A DNA stretch of 64,000 nt. It comes from Parus major. Its lineage: Eukaryota > Chordata > Aves > Passeriformes > Paridae. The notes under the pieces are model-generated. The model did not search any database. It was not told the DNA's origin and saw nothing but the letters and a program-made list of their open reading frames with translations. The stretch covers positions 112,452,626 through 112,516,625 of the forward strand of contig NC_031768.1 in the NCBI RefSeq assembly GCF_001522545.3. Reading direction: 5' to 3'. This document shows, in pieces, positions 1-13,800 of the stretch (its first letter is position 1; the number at the start of each line of letters is the position of its first letter). The position numbers and the translations under genes are program-made.

Positions 1-3000
1 ATTAAGCCAAACGTGAGCAGTGAGATGCATTTCAGCAAACATTTTGGGGTTTGGTTATTTCTCCCTTCTTTTGGATTTATCTTGTGGTACTGATCAAATC
101 CCCACGTGTAGGAAGGGGAGGGAAAAAGATAGCTTAAAATAATTGGTCAGGGCTTACCTACCTCACAAAGGGCAAAAAACAAGATTGGAAAAAGGAGCTT
201 TAACTATGTCATTCATGGCTGCTATTGTTTCAGAGAATAGTTTTATATAAAAATAAAGCCATATTCTCTACCTGTCAACAGTAAGAAATACCAAAAACAA
301 ATATCAACCCCAGAAATCACTAGAATTTTATCTTTTTTTAAAGTACCTTTATGTCATCCCAATGTGCCTGTCCATTTGTCTCAGCCACTCCAGTGCCATT
401 GTGGTGACATGTGTAATCCAGAGGCTTGGAAAAGTGGAAATCTGAGTCTGAGTAGTTGCTCTTTGTGCCTTCTGCATACCTTCCACTGGCTTTTCTGATT
501 CCAGCTTGGTTCTGCCTTCCTGCCAAACAGATTTGTGGAGTGTGGGAGCATTCCAGCCGTGCTTTCACACTCAAACCTTTGGCCTTACCCCAGCCAATGG
601 ATATTATTTGAGTTGGAAAAAACAAAAAAAACCCTAAACCATCATGAATGGGAACGTCGTCTGTGGCCTCTGCTGGGTTTGTGGAGCTCAGTCACTGATC
701 AGGTGGGAAGGCAAAGCTGAGGGATAGCAGGTCCATCCACAGCAAAACGCCAGCATTCACATCATTGAAGATTGTGCCAGTCCATAGACCATGAGAGAAT
801 ATGGCTTTCCATATGTATATAGTAAAATATATTACTATAGATTTTACATACTTCATAAGTATTTTATATTTCTCTCCCTTCTGGGAAGGGTTATAATTTG
901 TAATAAATGCATATAATGAGCGTATTTATTTTTATACTTCTTGTCTAATGTGATCTTCTAAGTTATCGCTTTTTTAAAAGGACATATAACAAGGATAGAG
1001 TATTTATACAGTATAATATGTTACTAGAGGTAATAAATGAACCCTATAAATTTTGGAAATGGAGTGTCTTTATTTCACTGGACTAAAACCAGTCCATGGA
1101 GCAGAAAGCTCAGCTTGGAATCTGAGGAAAATATTAAGCAAAAGGCAACTAATGACCTGTGTTAGTGAAGAGGTTTGCAGAACTCTCCCCATAATGTCAC
1201 ACACCACCTTAAAAGAGGTAATTTTGTATTTATTACTTAACCACTAACTCATCTATTTCAGCAAATGGAGTGCAGCTATACTGATGGCACTGGTTGTAAT
1301 AACAGCTTGCAGAGGGAGCGAGTGTCACGTTTAGAACCAACAAAATATGTACAAAGGCAGCAATTTTGCCTCGCTCTGGAGGGGAAGGAGCAGCTCAAAA
1401 TCCAGAGCGGTTCATGAGCAGTCAGAGGTTTCCCTCACCAGCTCCTGGAGAATTTTCCTCTCTAATTTTCTCCTGATGCTGCTTTTCCAAGAAGCACTGT
1501 GTGAATGAGCTGTTCTAATGCTGTTGGTAACATGTTTTATTATGTTAAAATGGATACCAAACATCAAAAGCTGGTTTCTGCTCCCTCATACCCGATCTCA
1601 TCACCACTGCAGTCAAGAGAAAATCTTCTGTTGGGCTCCGTTGGATTTTTGCCATGGAATTTGAGACATCAGTCATTTCTGGATACTTTTGGCTTTGTGT
1701 CATGTAAAAATCTATTAAAACTTCCTTTGCCAAAGTTTGGACTCTGTCTCTGCAGAAATGGTTCCCATTTTATTCCGTGGATAAAGTCCTGGCCCCTGTG
1801 AATCTCAGAGAATTCTCATCATGTCACACTTCATTGAGCATTGCTTTGATGTGCAGAAATGCTGGGGAATATTTTATTCCTAACATTATTCAGGAGGCAG
1901 CCAATCCCTTTTCAGTTTTATAAATAGTTAAAAGAGTATTTTTAAATACAATAACTATTTATTTGTATATATAGATGTATATGTGCACATGGATTTTTTT
2001 CACCATCTAGGCTAGAAAATAAGTGGGAGTTTGAAGAGGAGAAGAGTTATCCTGGAGCCTGCCAGACTGATGAGATGTGAAATTGTGGTGTCTGTGCTGG
2101 GTGAGCACTGTAAATGGTGTAACTGGAAAATGTGGAGTAGCTCTTCTCCTCTGGCGCTGTTAAAATAATAATGTGATTTACCCCTTGAAATTGTCCTAAC
2201 AGTGAATGGGAAAACACCTCAAAACTCATTCAAATCAACATCTCCAAACAATGGAGGTGTTTCAGTAAAAAACGAGGCTGCTTTTATCATTTTCACATCA
2301 CAAGTGGGCCAGCAGGTGCAAAGTGGTGTGATTTGTCAAATTTCGTAGGACAAACAGGGGTATTTTAGACAAAATATCTTCACCCACTATCTAAGGTAGG
2401 GAATGGAGAAGCAAATACTCCTGGAGAGATCAGAAAGGCATCCTCGGAGGAATAACCTCAGCAGACAGACCCAGGGCTCTGCCTGGGCTGTGCTCATCAG
2501 CTCCCTGGGAAATTGCTCCCACAGCCCGGTGTTATCCCGATCCATCCACCTGGGAAGGCTCCCCATCCCTGCAGGGGCACACCTGCCTGCCAAGCACCCT
2601 TTGGAGCAGAGATCACTCCTGTGGGATGTGCCCATTGCCTGCTGAGCCCTGCAGGTGTAATTAGGTGAACTTTCATCCCCAGCAAAGGTCACCCAAATAT
2701 AGCAAAGGGATCTCCTGGCAGGCAGATCCCACGGACATGTCCAGGCTTCAGCAGGAGTGTAAGAGAGCACTTAGCTTAAATATTTGCATTTTGCCCCGTT
2801 CTGCACAAGCAGAGCTGTGTTACAACATGTGGAGGCAGAAGGAGAAGAGCCCAGGAGATTGCTCCCACTGGATGTCCCTTCCGTGCTGATCTATCCCATG
2901 CTTTCCCAGCAAAACAGCTCCAAACATTCCCTCTTGCCCGAGATTCCCCCCCAGAACACAAAATGTGGACAGAAGGGAAGTCAAAACACAGTTTTCAGGT

Positions 3001-6000
3001 TCAGAAGTGGTGCTTTCACCAGGCTGTTTCAACAAACATTTGTTCTCCCGAAGCCCGGGGCAGAGGGATTATTGTGGAGATGAAAGCAGCACTGTTTGGA
3101 CTCGCAGATGGGATTTACAGCCCACAGCAGTGCGAGAGGGGCTTGTGCAAAAGGGATTTAATGTTGGGCAAGAGAAGTGCAGCTTCCTGCAGCCCCTCTG
3201 GCTGGAAGCTCTGCTTGACAGCATCAGTGGGATAAAGGATCATCTTTGGTCCTGTTGCAGCCCAGGACCGGCAGCTGATGAGATTCCAGACCCCTGGACA
3301 GCATCTAAATTTAAATATCCAGAACCTAAGCTGCTAAATCTGTCATCTTTAGTATGTTGTACTTTTGTGTCAAAGTGCTGCAAATCTGAATTTCTCCTAT
3401 CTTATGGTCCTTCCCAGATATTCCAGCTGGAAATTGGTATTTTCTCCAGTATTAGCTGCACTCAGCTGTAAGATATTTTCCTACAAGCACACAAAAAGGA
3501 GCTGCATGTTCCAAGAGGGCAGTCATATGGTAGAGATTATAATCAGACAAGTTAAGTGGCCGTTTTAATTGCGCATCAAATTTTTTTTTTCAGTGTAACT
3601 AAGACAATATGCCTGTCCCAAACAATTTAAATGTCTGCTGCCACTTTGTGCCTTTTCTCATGCACAAAACTGGAGATGAAATTAGGGATGAGAAAACAAC
3701 TGAAATACAAACATTTTGATTAAAAATTTCTCTGTCAAGCTACACAATTTAACGGAGAATCCTTTCTGATTTGTTTTTCAAATTGAATATCTATACCAGT
3801 CCTGGCTCAGGACAGCCCTGCTTAAACCTGAGACCAAAGGAAAATTTGCCTTCTGTTTAATCTGAGTCTTAATTACATGTTGAATTAACCCCAGAGGGCA
3901 AGTGTTGGTGAGAACATTTTCACAGAGATGAAACAGTCTGAGGAAAAGGGAGGAGAGAGGGAGAGAAGAAGAGAGGAGGAGTTTTGTGGAACTTTTAACT
4001 GTAGAAACTTTGGAAACAGATGTTGGAGATTAGATTTCAGAATCAGGCCTGGGCAGATTTAGAAGTGAATTAAATGCAGTGTAAAGTCCATCTCCTTTTT
4101 CTCTCCCAGTGAACCAACACACACATTAGGAGATATGCTGAAATAATGAACACTGGTGTTTTCCATTACTCATTATTCTCCTGCCAGAACAAATGCAAAG
4201 CACAACATGGAAGCACGGAGGGGCTCAGCTGCCTTTGATGAATTAAAAAAAAAAAAAAATTTAAAAAAGGCCTCTTCACGTGTTTCCTCTTCACTTTTTT
4301 AGTTTATAATTTCATTTATTTGGACTTTTAAAGGCACAATAGCTGATGTCAGAAAGGAGAGTCCCCAGAGCAACAGCTGCCTGGAAGACAAGAGGGTCAG
4401 AGGCATTAAAAAATACAAATGTCAAAATCCTGCATAAAATAATTTTGAATCTGATCTAAGCTAGTAAAAGCCAGGCAATTCAGAGCTAATTCTGCCATTT
4501 GCATAGGGACAAAAATCTGTATAAGCCCGTTTCCAAAGCTCAGGCTGAAGTGATGGATATTACTCCCAGGAGGACACTGGCTTTAGGGAGGCTAAGCCAT
4601 TTACTTACAAATTTATTCCAGGCTTTAAATCAGATTCCTGTTGGTCTGACTTGAAAAATCAGTAGGTTGATATTGTTTAGGTCTGTGCCACAGATGTTCT
4701 CTGCAAGTAATGAATGGGAGGGTGGGGTGTAGCACAAGGAGGAGACAGGGGCTGACCCTGTCCTGCTGGAGACACCCCCAGCGCTGGAAGGACGAGGAGG
4801 AGGGCTTGCAGCTGGGCTCTCCTGCTGGGAGGTGGGCTCTGGAGAGCCTCTGGATGAAGGTTCATGGATGGCATGGAATGTTACACAGGTGTGTAACAGG
4901 CTCTGGGGGCAGCTTGGCATTTCACTTTCGAGTATTGAGAGGGATGTGTCAAGACTTGGAGGAGGAGATGGAGATATTGGCAACATCAGGTGGTTTGAAG
5001 CAAACTTGTGACATCACTTTGGGGCTTGGCAAAGGAGCCTCTAGCCAGGTTCCCCTCCCCAGCTCCAGGAATTTCCCTGGGGATGCAGGGCTGTCCCTGA
5101 GCCACAGAATTATCAAAATCCATTCCAACCTGGAGCCTGCAGTGACCCTGCTCTGAGCTCAGAGCTACTGCAAGAATCGAGTGCTTGGCATCACTGATTA
5201 TTTGTTCAAAAAACAAAAAATGAAGCCAAGATTCGCACACTGCATTCCCTTGAGAATCCAGGAAAGAGCTTCCCACTGGAAAGGGCTGTTCTAATGTCTG
5301 TTTGTGGAGCACAAAAGCTGCACAATTTGCAAGAACAGAGAGCAGCTCCGAGTCATGCAGCTCAAACAAGTTTGTGAAGGACCTTGCTAAATCAGGAGGG
5401 GACACAATTTAGTTTAGACTTAGCAGAGAATTGGTTTAGTGGCCTGACCTGAAGAGGAGCACTGTCAGAGAGCAGAAAATGCAACTTCTTAAAGTAACTA
5501 TACTTTTTGTTCAGGTGTTTTCATCTGTCTGTTCTGAGGGACAATCACATTTTTGTTTAATACCAGTGATGAAGGAGGGTCCTTTAGGAGGACGAAGCTG
5601 AGGAGTGAGGTTTGACCTGGTGTTATCCTGATGGTCCCAATACTGCACCCCCAAAGACCTGACCTGTTGTGGGGCTGTGTGGTGGAAAGCAAAAAGATGA
5701 TGGAGTTTATTTCAGCGCCAGGAAAAATGGATCCTACAGTTAGCTTTCAATTTCAGCTGAATGCCAGAAAAAGTGCTTCAAAGGTTGGAACTAATTTGTT
5801 ACTCAAGTCCTGAGCTCCTCAAAGATAAAGTGTTTGGCACATAGGTTTTTGGGACTCCAGAGGAGAACCTTTAGCTTTGGGGCGAGGTGCTTAGCTGCTT
5901 TTTGACACAATTCACGTGACTATAGGCTTTGCCTGAGTATCCTGAATGTCCAGTGACCTAAATCTCCTTCATGTTTCCCTCCAGTGGAGCCTGATGTATG

Positions 6001-7636
6001 TTGTAGCCTTGTTCTTGTTTCACTGGTGAGAGCTTGTTTGCTTTTTTTTGCTGGGGGCTGTTTGACAGACTCACACAAGACCTGCCTGAGTCAGGCTTGC
6101 TCTTAAAAGCATTGCTGGCATAGCCGTGTCACTGGAGAACACGGGAAAGCAGAGCACAGCTCCATTTGTTACAGCTGTAGCAGCAAAAAACCCTAATGAA
6201 GATGCATTTACACTGGCCCAGATCCTCTGTTCTGTTCTGTTCTGAGAGCATTCCAAGCTGTACCTACAAGGCAGTTTAACTGGCTGAACTGAATCAGATT
6301 TGCATTTTCGCCTGGACAGAAATAGCTGTGCTGGCTAAAGCTGTGTTGGCAAATGCATTTACATACAGAATATTCAATAGCCTTCTTTCTTGTGTGCTTC
6401 AAGAAATCAGAGATCTTCTTAGGAAGGAAAAATCCTGCTTTTCCCTCTCATGACAACCTACAAACTGCAAAGAGGCTGGGGGTTACCTTCTCTAACATAT
6501 CCACTGCCTTTAAATATTTGGGCTGTCAGAAATTTAGAAACATTTCAGGAACCGAGTAGAGTATGAGGTTTATTCATGCCTCTGTCTTAATGGAAATAAA
6601 TTCTCACCAATAAGCATCCCACACCCTGGAGTCAAAATTTCACCTCACTTGCCACTGGAGCTGGCTGGAGATAATAAAACCCACCCCACATGCTCCTCAG
6701 CAGGCTTTGGGATGGAAAAGCTGAGGAAGTCTAAGAAGAAAAAGCACAGCTAGCAGCACTTTAAAATCTGAGAATGGCAGCATTGTTTGGAGAAACAATA
6801 AATGCTGGGTTTAAACAATTTAATGTCAAACAAATGTGGAGGCTGTGTCATGCAGGAGCAGCAGTTACAGCAGCGTTGTTTGAGCTTAAATTTGACATCA
6901 AGCAGTAACTGCAGGCGGGCTTTGTTCCCTAGCAATGAGATGTCTGCACATCACAGATGCAGGACTTCTTCAGAAAACTGCCAGATTACAGGATTACTCC
7001 AAGGAAAATTTCGCAATGGCCTTTGATTCCTTCCTGATGAAGTGATTTTCCACAACACTTTACTCACTGGCAGATGAGGAGAGACTGGGGAGTGAAATGC
7101 ATGTGGCAGTATTACAGAGTAAGAACAAATGCAGTCACCAGTGTGAGGAGCCCAGGCCTGTGGACACACTGATAACAGCAAAGCTCCCTGAGGTCAATGA
7201 GATTCGCTTTAAAAGTGGGATAAAATCAGCCCATTCCCCTTTGCAAAGTCACAGCAAGGAGAATAAAAATTATGACTGGAAGCACTCATGGAACAGAGTT
7301 TGAAATATTCCCCATTCCCCAGTCTGCACCAGTGGTACAGAGAGCAAGGATGGCACAGCAGCAGGAAAAAGCAGGGAAAGCACAGAGCATCCCGGGCCAG
7401 GAGGCTGCTGCACCTTCCCTGCCCAGTCCCAGCTGATGGATTTAATGTGACCCAGGTGGCAGATAATACAAATATCTTGGAAGAAAAGAAAAGCCTCGCT
7501 GGCTGAGTCTTCCTGATTAGGAGCAGCTGGTTGGGTTTGGAGTGGTGGCTTTTTTCCCCTCTCCCTGTGAAGTTCTTTGTGCTGAAGCAGTTCGATAAAG
7601 GAGCTCACACCAGGCTGGTGCTTGCTGTAAGTGAGG
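1..7636. other. AT-rich non-coding DNA, no gene recognised
   Basis: Only short open frames, none with recognisable domains or a convincing exon pair. Very AT-rich around 780-1050. Short homopolymers, for example an A run at 4246-4259. No CR1 fragment seen. It lies beyond the predicted 3' end of GDPD5. In human the neighbours on that side are KLHL35 and RPS3; I saw no kelch repeat or ribosomal protein sequence. Confidence 0.5.
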
Positions 7637-7811
7637 GGGTTAAGATGTTTTGTGATGTACTCTTTGATTACTGAATTTCAGGGTTAAGATGTTTTGTGAT
7701 CTACTCTTTGATTACTAAATTTCAGGGTTAAGATGTTTTGTGATGCACTCTTTGATTACAGAATTTCAGGGTTAAGATATTTTGTGATGCACTCTTTGAT
7801 TACTAAATTTC
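7637..7811. repeat. 44-bp tandem repeat, four copies
   Basis: Units start at 7637, 7681, 7725 and 7769 with GGGTTAAGATGTTTTGTGAT and continue through CTCTTTGATTAC to AATTTCA. The period is exactly 44 bp and copies differ by only a few substitutions, which suggests recent expansion. GGGTTAAG resembles a telomeric word, but the unit is not telomeric. Confidence 0.95.
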
Positions 7812-10800
7812 CTGCCTTTTGGGTACTCACCTTTACAGCCTCTGTTGTTCTTTTATGTGCACACTAAGTGGTGGAATGATACTGTTGAGTTTGAGATGAG
7901 GAGGTGGAGTATTATTTGAAGTGGTTTTATCAGAAAGTACTGTTTTGAGAGCAGGAAGCTTTCCTGTTTTGTTTGAAATGTAAATATTGTGCAATGCTGC
8001 AAACATTAGGTATTCTTAAAAGCTGTTAGCAGGTGCTAAAAGAAATAGTGGGTATTGTAACGGCTGGCAAAGATAATTTATCTCTTATGGTGTATATTAA
8101 TGTATAATTTCTCGGTAGTGGGGAAAATAAGGAAGCATTTTGTTTTTATTGTGGCTTTTAGTTTAAAATTGGTGAAGATTTTTTTTTTAAAATTTGTCCA
8201 TGGCTGAGTGGGCCTTTCAGATACAACGGGCTCTACATTAACAAAATGTCCTTGTGTTATTCAAGCACAAGAGCAGAGCATTGGTCTGCCTTGGTATCTG
8301 AGCCATGTGATCTCTTTCTCCTCCATTCTCCTTCTGCTTACTTTCTTTTTATCTTTTCTTTCCCTTCCATCATGAAATTTGCACTTCTCTTGGGCAAAGA
8401 GTGCTAAATAAAAGGGGGAGAGAAAGTTAATTTATAAGGTGAGATAATGTGACATTATCATTTAAAATTAACATATTGACATTTGTTTTGAAGCAAAAAT
8501 ACAAGCTCCCTGGTGAGATTAAGGATGAGTTTAATTTTAAAATCATTGAGATCTTGTTGTTGCTGCAGAAGAAGAATTTAGCTTTCATTTATTTTTTAAT
8601 TTGCATCTTGATATGATTCTTATCACAGACCAGCTGAGGTGGGAAGGGAAGCAGGGATTGTTTTGTGCTTCTCTGCTGCAGAGGGTCCACGTGGAGCAGC
8701 ATCCAGATCCGGACTGACAGAGATTAAGGCACAGAGGAAAAGCTAAAACAAGCATCCTTCAGCTGTTCCTGTGGAGGGCAAGGCAAGCACTGCTCTTCAG
8801 GAAGGGAGGAAAGCTGCACAGGAGGTATTTAATGACTCTTTTCCTAAACTGCCCGTCCCAGTTTCCTCAGGGGACAAAGAGGGGCACGTTGGAAGGAGAG
8901 GGAGGTGTAGAAATTCAGACCACCAGGACTTCTGCCTCCCCTCACTCACATCTCCTCTCTCTTCCTGGGGTCACACAGCTCAGGCTTGGTGGGACCAGGT
9001 GAGACTTGCCAAGCTCAGCCGTGCAAATCCCTGTTCCCAGAGCATCCAAACTTCCCTCCCCTTGTCACTGGACCACACAGCCTCTCCCTGATGGCCTGAA
9101 AGGTGTGGCCTGGGCAGCAAGGGAGGGAGCAGCATGACACTGCAGCAAACCTGAGGGCAGAATTAGGGTGCAAAGATCCCCCTTCCCTCATTCTACCTCA
9201 TGCAAAGGACTAAAAGGCCGGCAAAAAGGATCCTTTTGGAAATCACTCAAAATATGGCTGACATTGAAGGAATAACCTTTCCTTTTGGCTGTGTGACTGT
9301 GGTGCAGCGTTTGGGGGCTGTGACTTTTCAAGAGCTGGCTGATTTGCATAGGCACTTCATTTCTTATAAGTGGAGCTGGCAGTGCTGCCAGGAGTTACAA
9401 CTGGCCAACAATTTCTCTTGTAAAATCCTGCTCCTGCTGGGGTAAATTATTTTTCAGTGCTCTGAAATTTCTTGTGTCGGGCCTCTGTCTCAGTCAGTGA
9501 ATACTTGCAGTTCCATTTTACAGTTATTGGTGTGGTTTCTTAACATTTCTGAAAAAATACTCAAAAAAAGTAATAGAAAAGAGAAAAAAAAGAAGTCATC
9601 TATTCTCAAGATAATTGTGTCATGATGTCCCAGAAAAAGGATGGAGCTGGTGGGACTGGGGGAGGAGACTGGGATTTCTGTAGCTCTAATTTTTGGACTC
9701 AGACCAAAGCCTTGATGCTTTGAAAAGTGCAACAATATTAAAAAAAAAAAAAAAAATAAAAAAAAATCTCTAGAATTTAGTAAAATGAGGATAGAAAAAC
9801 ATCAATTTCTCAAAGCCATCTGCAAGGATCAGTTTTAAAACCTGGGCTCTGAAAGCACCCAAGTTTAGCACTGCTCAATTTACAGTCCCAGCCATGAAAT
9901 GTTCTGCTTAAACTGATGTCAATCCCCCCTGCCTGCTCCAGAAAGATTTTATTATCTTCTAATTGCAAGTGCTGGCAGGATGATTTTACACTGTTTTTAG
10001 TCTATCAGCTCAGTAAATCAGTACATTGGGTTGTATTTATCCCAGTTGCAAGGCTTTAGAAGAGAAACTTTCTTGCTCTTTGAGGCTGTAAAGGACACAG
10101 GTGGCTTTAGACTGAAGGACAGAATCAACAATATTGAAGCAGGCCTAATGCAGAGAATTTGCCCAACCCCACAATTTACCATGGATTAATACCTGTGTTC
10201 CCCGTGGTCCCAGAAGAAACTCATGGTTTGTTTCTGAGGTGTTTTTTCCTGTGCAAAACTAGTGCAGATGTGCTTCCCCTAACAAAGGGCAGAGTGGGAG
10301 AGGAGAAAGCAAATTGTTTTGGGAAAGGAACTTGGAATTATTCAACATAGGTTTTGTCAGGGGTTTTTCACAATGAGAGCAAGAGGACCACCATTTTGGG
10401 AGGATTTTTGGGAAGAAAAATGCTTGTCATGAAGGGACTGCTGGGATGGAGCCTGAGCTGTCAGAAAGCCTTGGTGTTTGCCCAGGGTCCCTTCAGCTGC
10501 TCACCTTGGACAGTGCCACCACTTCCCCTGTGAGCCCTCCCATTCCTGCAGGAATCCTGGCGAGAAATGGGTGGAACTCCGTGTCCTGTGGAAGAGAACA
10601 ATGCCAGAAAGCAGGCTCCAGGCAGCGATCAGCCCTGAGCTAGCTGTGCTAAGCCATTGTCCCAGGGAACAGGAGCGCTGCTGTGTCCCACAGTGGCCTG
10701 CTCTGTTCTGGCTCTGGAGCTCACTGGTAAATAACTCCTTTTATGCTGCACATCTGGGGGAAGGGCTGCTTCCCCTGCTGGCCACATGCCTGCTAAATAA

Positions 10801-13800
10801 AGCCCAGAGGAAATTGGTTCTGCGTGCCGCTGTCAGAGAGGTGAAGGCTCAGCAGTGACCTCTGGCCCCTTGAACTCAAGGCACTGGATGCCCCACGAGG
10901 TTGGCAATACCAAAGCTTTGCTCCAGAAGAGCCTCAGCCAGGTTATTCCTCACTCCCAGCTTATTCTTCAAAGGGATTAGCTTGGCAAATGAGTTACAGG
11001 GGACCAGAGTGCTGCTTTCCTCTCTGTTCAGAGATACAGGCTGGGAAAATGCAGAGTAATAAAAAAAAATAAATTAAAATGTAGAGATGGTTGGAGTGCA
11101 GGAGCTAAACTGTTAAATTATAGAGCAATGGTATTTTTGAGTAAATTTATTCACCCCCATCAAAGAACCCATGATCAGCTGTGAGGCAGGTACTAACTAT
11201 GCTCCAGAGACAAATGTGGTGATGGATGATCCAATTAATCAGGCTCTTTAAAACCCATTTTTCCCTGCTGGTGGAGTAGCTGGGTGCTTTCCTAACTTGT
11301 CCTGTGACAAAGCTGTCAGGGGGATGCAAAGGGAGAAGTCACATTTCAGTGTGATTTCTCAGGGCAGTGCTTGACCCTGCACAGCGTGCTCAGACACATC
11401 CAGTGTACCTAGGAAGAATTCCACAGGAAAGAAAAGGAAAAAGAAGCACTTGTGGCAACTCTGATTATTTAAGTGCTCTGGGACCCATTTACACTTAGAC
11501 ACAAGTAAATACCTTGAAGACAAATATAGCTGGAGCTAAGCCTTTGTATAAATTTTGAGATGACTGGGTGTGTGTCTCCATGGGGTTACTCATGAAGTTG
11601 GAACTGGTAAGAGAGGAATTCTGTTTCATTCAATTTGTAGGATGTAATTTGAATTTAATAGTCTTCAATGAAAGGAGGTAGGAAATTGAGGAAGGGAGTG
11701 TCTTGTTTGAACAAATCAGAGATTTGATTTGCCTCTTCCTGTGCAAATTTCCCTTAATGCTTGATATTAACAAATTGTTTTTCCTGCAGAGAAATGCAAA
11801 GAAACAGAAAATTTTAAAGAGGTTATCTGGGGAAGGTAAATATTGAAATCCCTTGTACAAAAACTTGCTGAGATACCTGATTTTAAATGTCCCTCAGGTC
11901 TTAAAGAAAAGAAAAAGCCTGTTTTATACATGAGCCTCAATCCATAGCAAAGTGAGTTAGGGATACACTTATCATTAGTCATTGCAAGTAATCCTAAAGG
12001 CACTGTTTACTTTTGTATAATCTGTGATAAATTTTACCTATATATGCAGAAAGTGGTCCAGTTCTAGGCAAAAAAAAAATAAAAAAAAATCTAACTTATG
12101 CAATTGCTGTACCAAAACTGAAGTTCTCGTGTCCTTCTCAGGCTGTCCTTGTTTCTGTGGGTATTAGTCAGACCTTAAACAATGATGTTTTTCGTCAAAG
12201 ATAAGCTCTCAAGCAAACAGGAAGAGGGTGTAGTAAAAAGTGACCATAAACCATATACTGGAACTGCTGGAATCAAAAGATTTTATCGGCCTTTTCTTTT
12301 TTTATGATGTCTGTATATTGCAATAGATCCATCTATTGTTTTTTCTTTCATTGCTGTCCCCTGGCACCGGGAAATCATATATAACACAGAGGTATCTTTG
12401 TGTCCAGGCTGAAAACTGTTGTGCAGAAAATCTTTAATTTGCATTATGAATTAGCACAGTTTGTGGCAGATACAGCTGCCTTGAAAGTGAAGGCCTGCAG
12501 AGAACAAACACCATGAGGAAAATCCAGATTTTCCCCACATTTATCCAGCCAAATAGCAATGAAATTTTTCCTCTGTGTGTTTTTCATGTACGTTCTTACA
12601 GTAAAAAACCCTTCTGCAGTTACCATGTGTGATCTGAGAGCAAACCATCTGATTAAAAAAAGCAAATTCAATAAAAACTCCTTGCTGCCCTGCAGAAGCC
12701 TTCATTGGACCCCTGAGTGAGGCAGATTTTAACTGTGGCTTTCCAGAGCAAAATATGGATACTATAGAACAGACCAAAGTCCCCCTGAGGTTAGAATTGA
12801 TCTGGCCCTCTGAAGAAATTATTTGGGTAATAGAAACATTCAGCATTTAGCCATCTCTCAATTCACCTTTAATTTTGGCTCACCCTATTTCTCCCTGAAC
12901 AAAACTATGCAGTTTCCTGGAAGCTTTTAAATTTAGATTCAAGGCAGGCTCTGTCTCAGTCTCTTGCATTAATGGTAATACTTTTTTTGCCTGTCTCGTT
13001 TGTTCAGATTTATAATTTTTTTTTCCCTAGGATTTGTCCCCATGTTCAGCTTGGTGGTTCCACAGAATTGGGAAATGTTGCATAAACAGAGCCCTGTTCC
13101 TTCAGCTGTGCATTGCAACTGGAAACAACCTGCTTCCAGCAGCACTGGGACTTGGTGAAGTCACAAGCATCTAAAAAATAATATTAAAACCTTGTCCCAG
13201 AAATGCTCCCTGCCTTAGGTGGCTGAAAGCTGTCTCCCTGTCCTGTTCTTGCCCTTTTTACCTCGCTGGGAATCTCGTGCTCTCAGCAGTGTCTGGAGCG
13301 ATTCACCTGGCTTCTGTTTGCTCCCAAGGATGTGGGAGATTTGCAGAACCAGGGCAAGTCCTGAGGTCAGACCTGGCTTTACCCTTCATTTTCTAGCAGC
13401 TGCTTCGTTGTTTTCTTGAGGTTGCTGCTACCCCTTTAAAAACAAGAATCCCAGGAATTTTCTTTTGAAACAGGCTTCCCCTCTCCAAATCCAATTATAC
13501 TCTTTCAGCTGGGTCATTTTCAGCCCCTGCCGTCTTTTTGGTTCTTTGGGTTTTTTACTGAATTTATTATAAAACACAGCCCTGCCACAGGGAAAGCAAG
13601 GGGGATTTTCACCCTGCTGACTCCCAGCTCTGCTCCAGAGCCGCTCCTGGCTCAGGTGGGTTTGTTTTTCCCTTTGGAAACCACGGCAGGGCAGGGAGAG
13701 GCAGCTCCCCCTGGCCAGACTGGGAGTGTGGGGCTCATCCCACGCAGGAGCTCAGGCCACCCAGGGAATCACAGCAGGAAAAAGGAAAAGGATTCAGGAT

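Noticed and set aside
338..625. 95-codon minus-strand frame ending GVAETNGQAHWDDIKVL
   Set aside because: The end looks protein-like, but I could not match it to a family or find flanking splice sites.
4986..5405. 139-codon minus-strand frame
   Set aside because: No domain, no neighbour exons and no family resemblance; length is compatible with chance in 64 kb.
7637..7811. Interstitial telomeric repeat
   Set aside because: GGGTTA occurs once per 44-bp unit, not in tandem, so it is a minisatellite.
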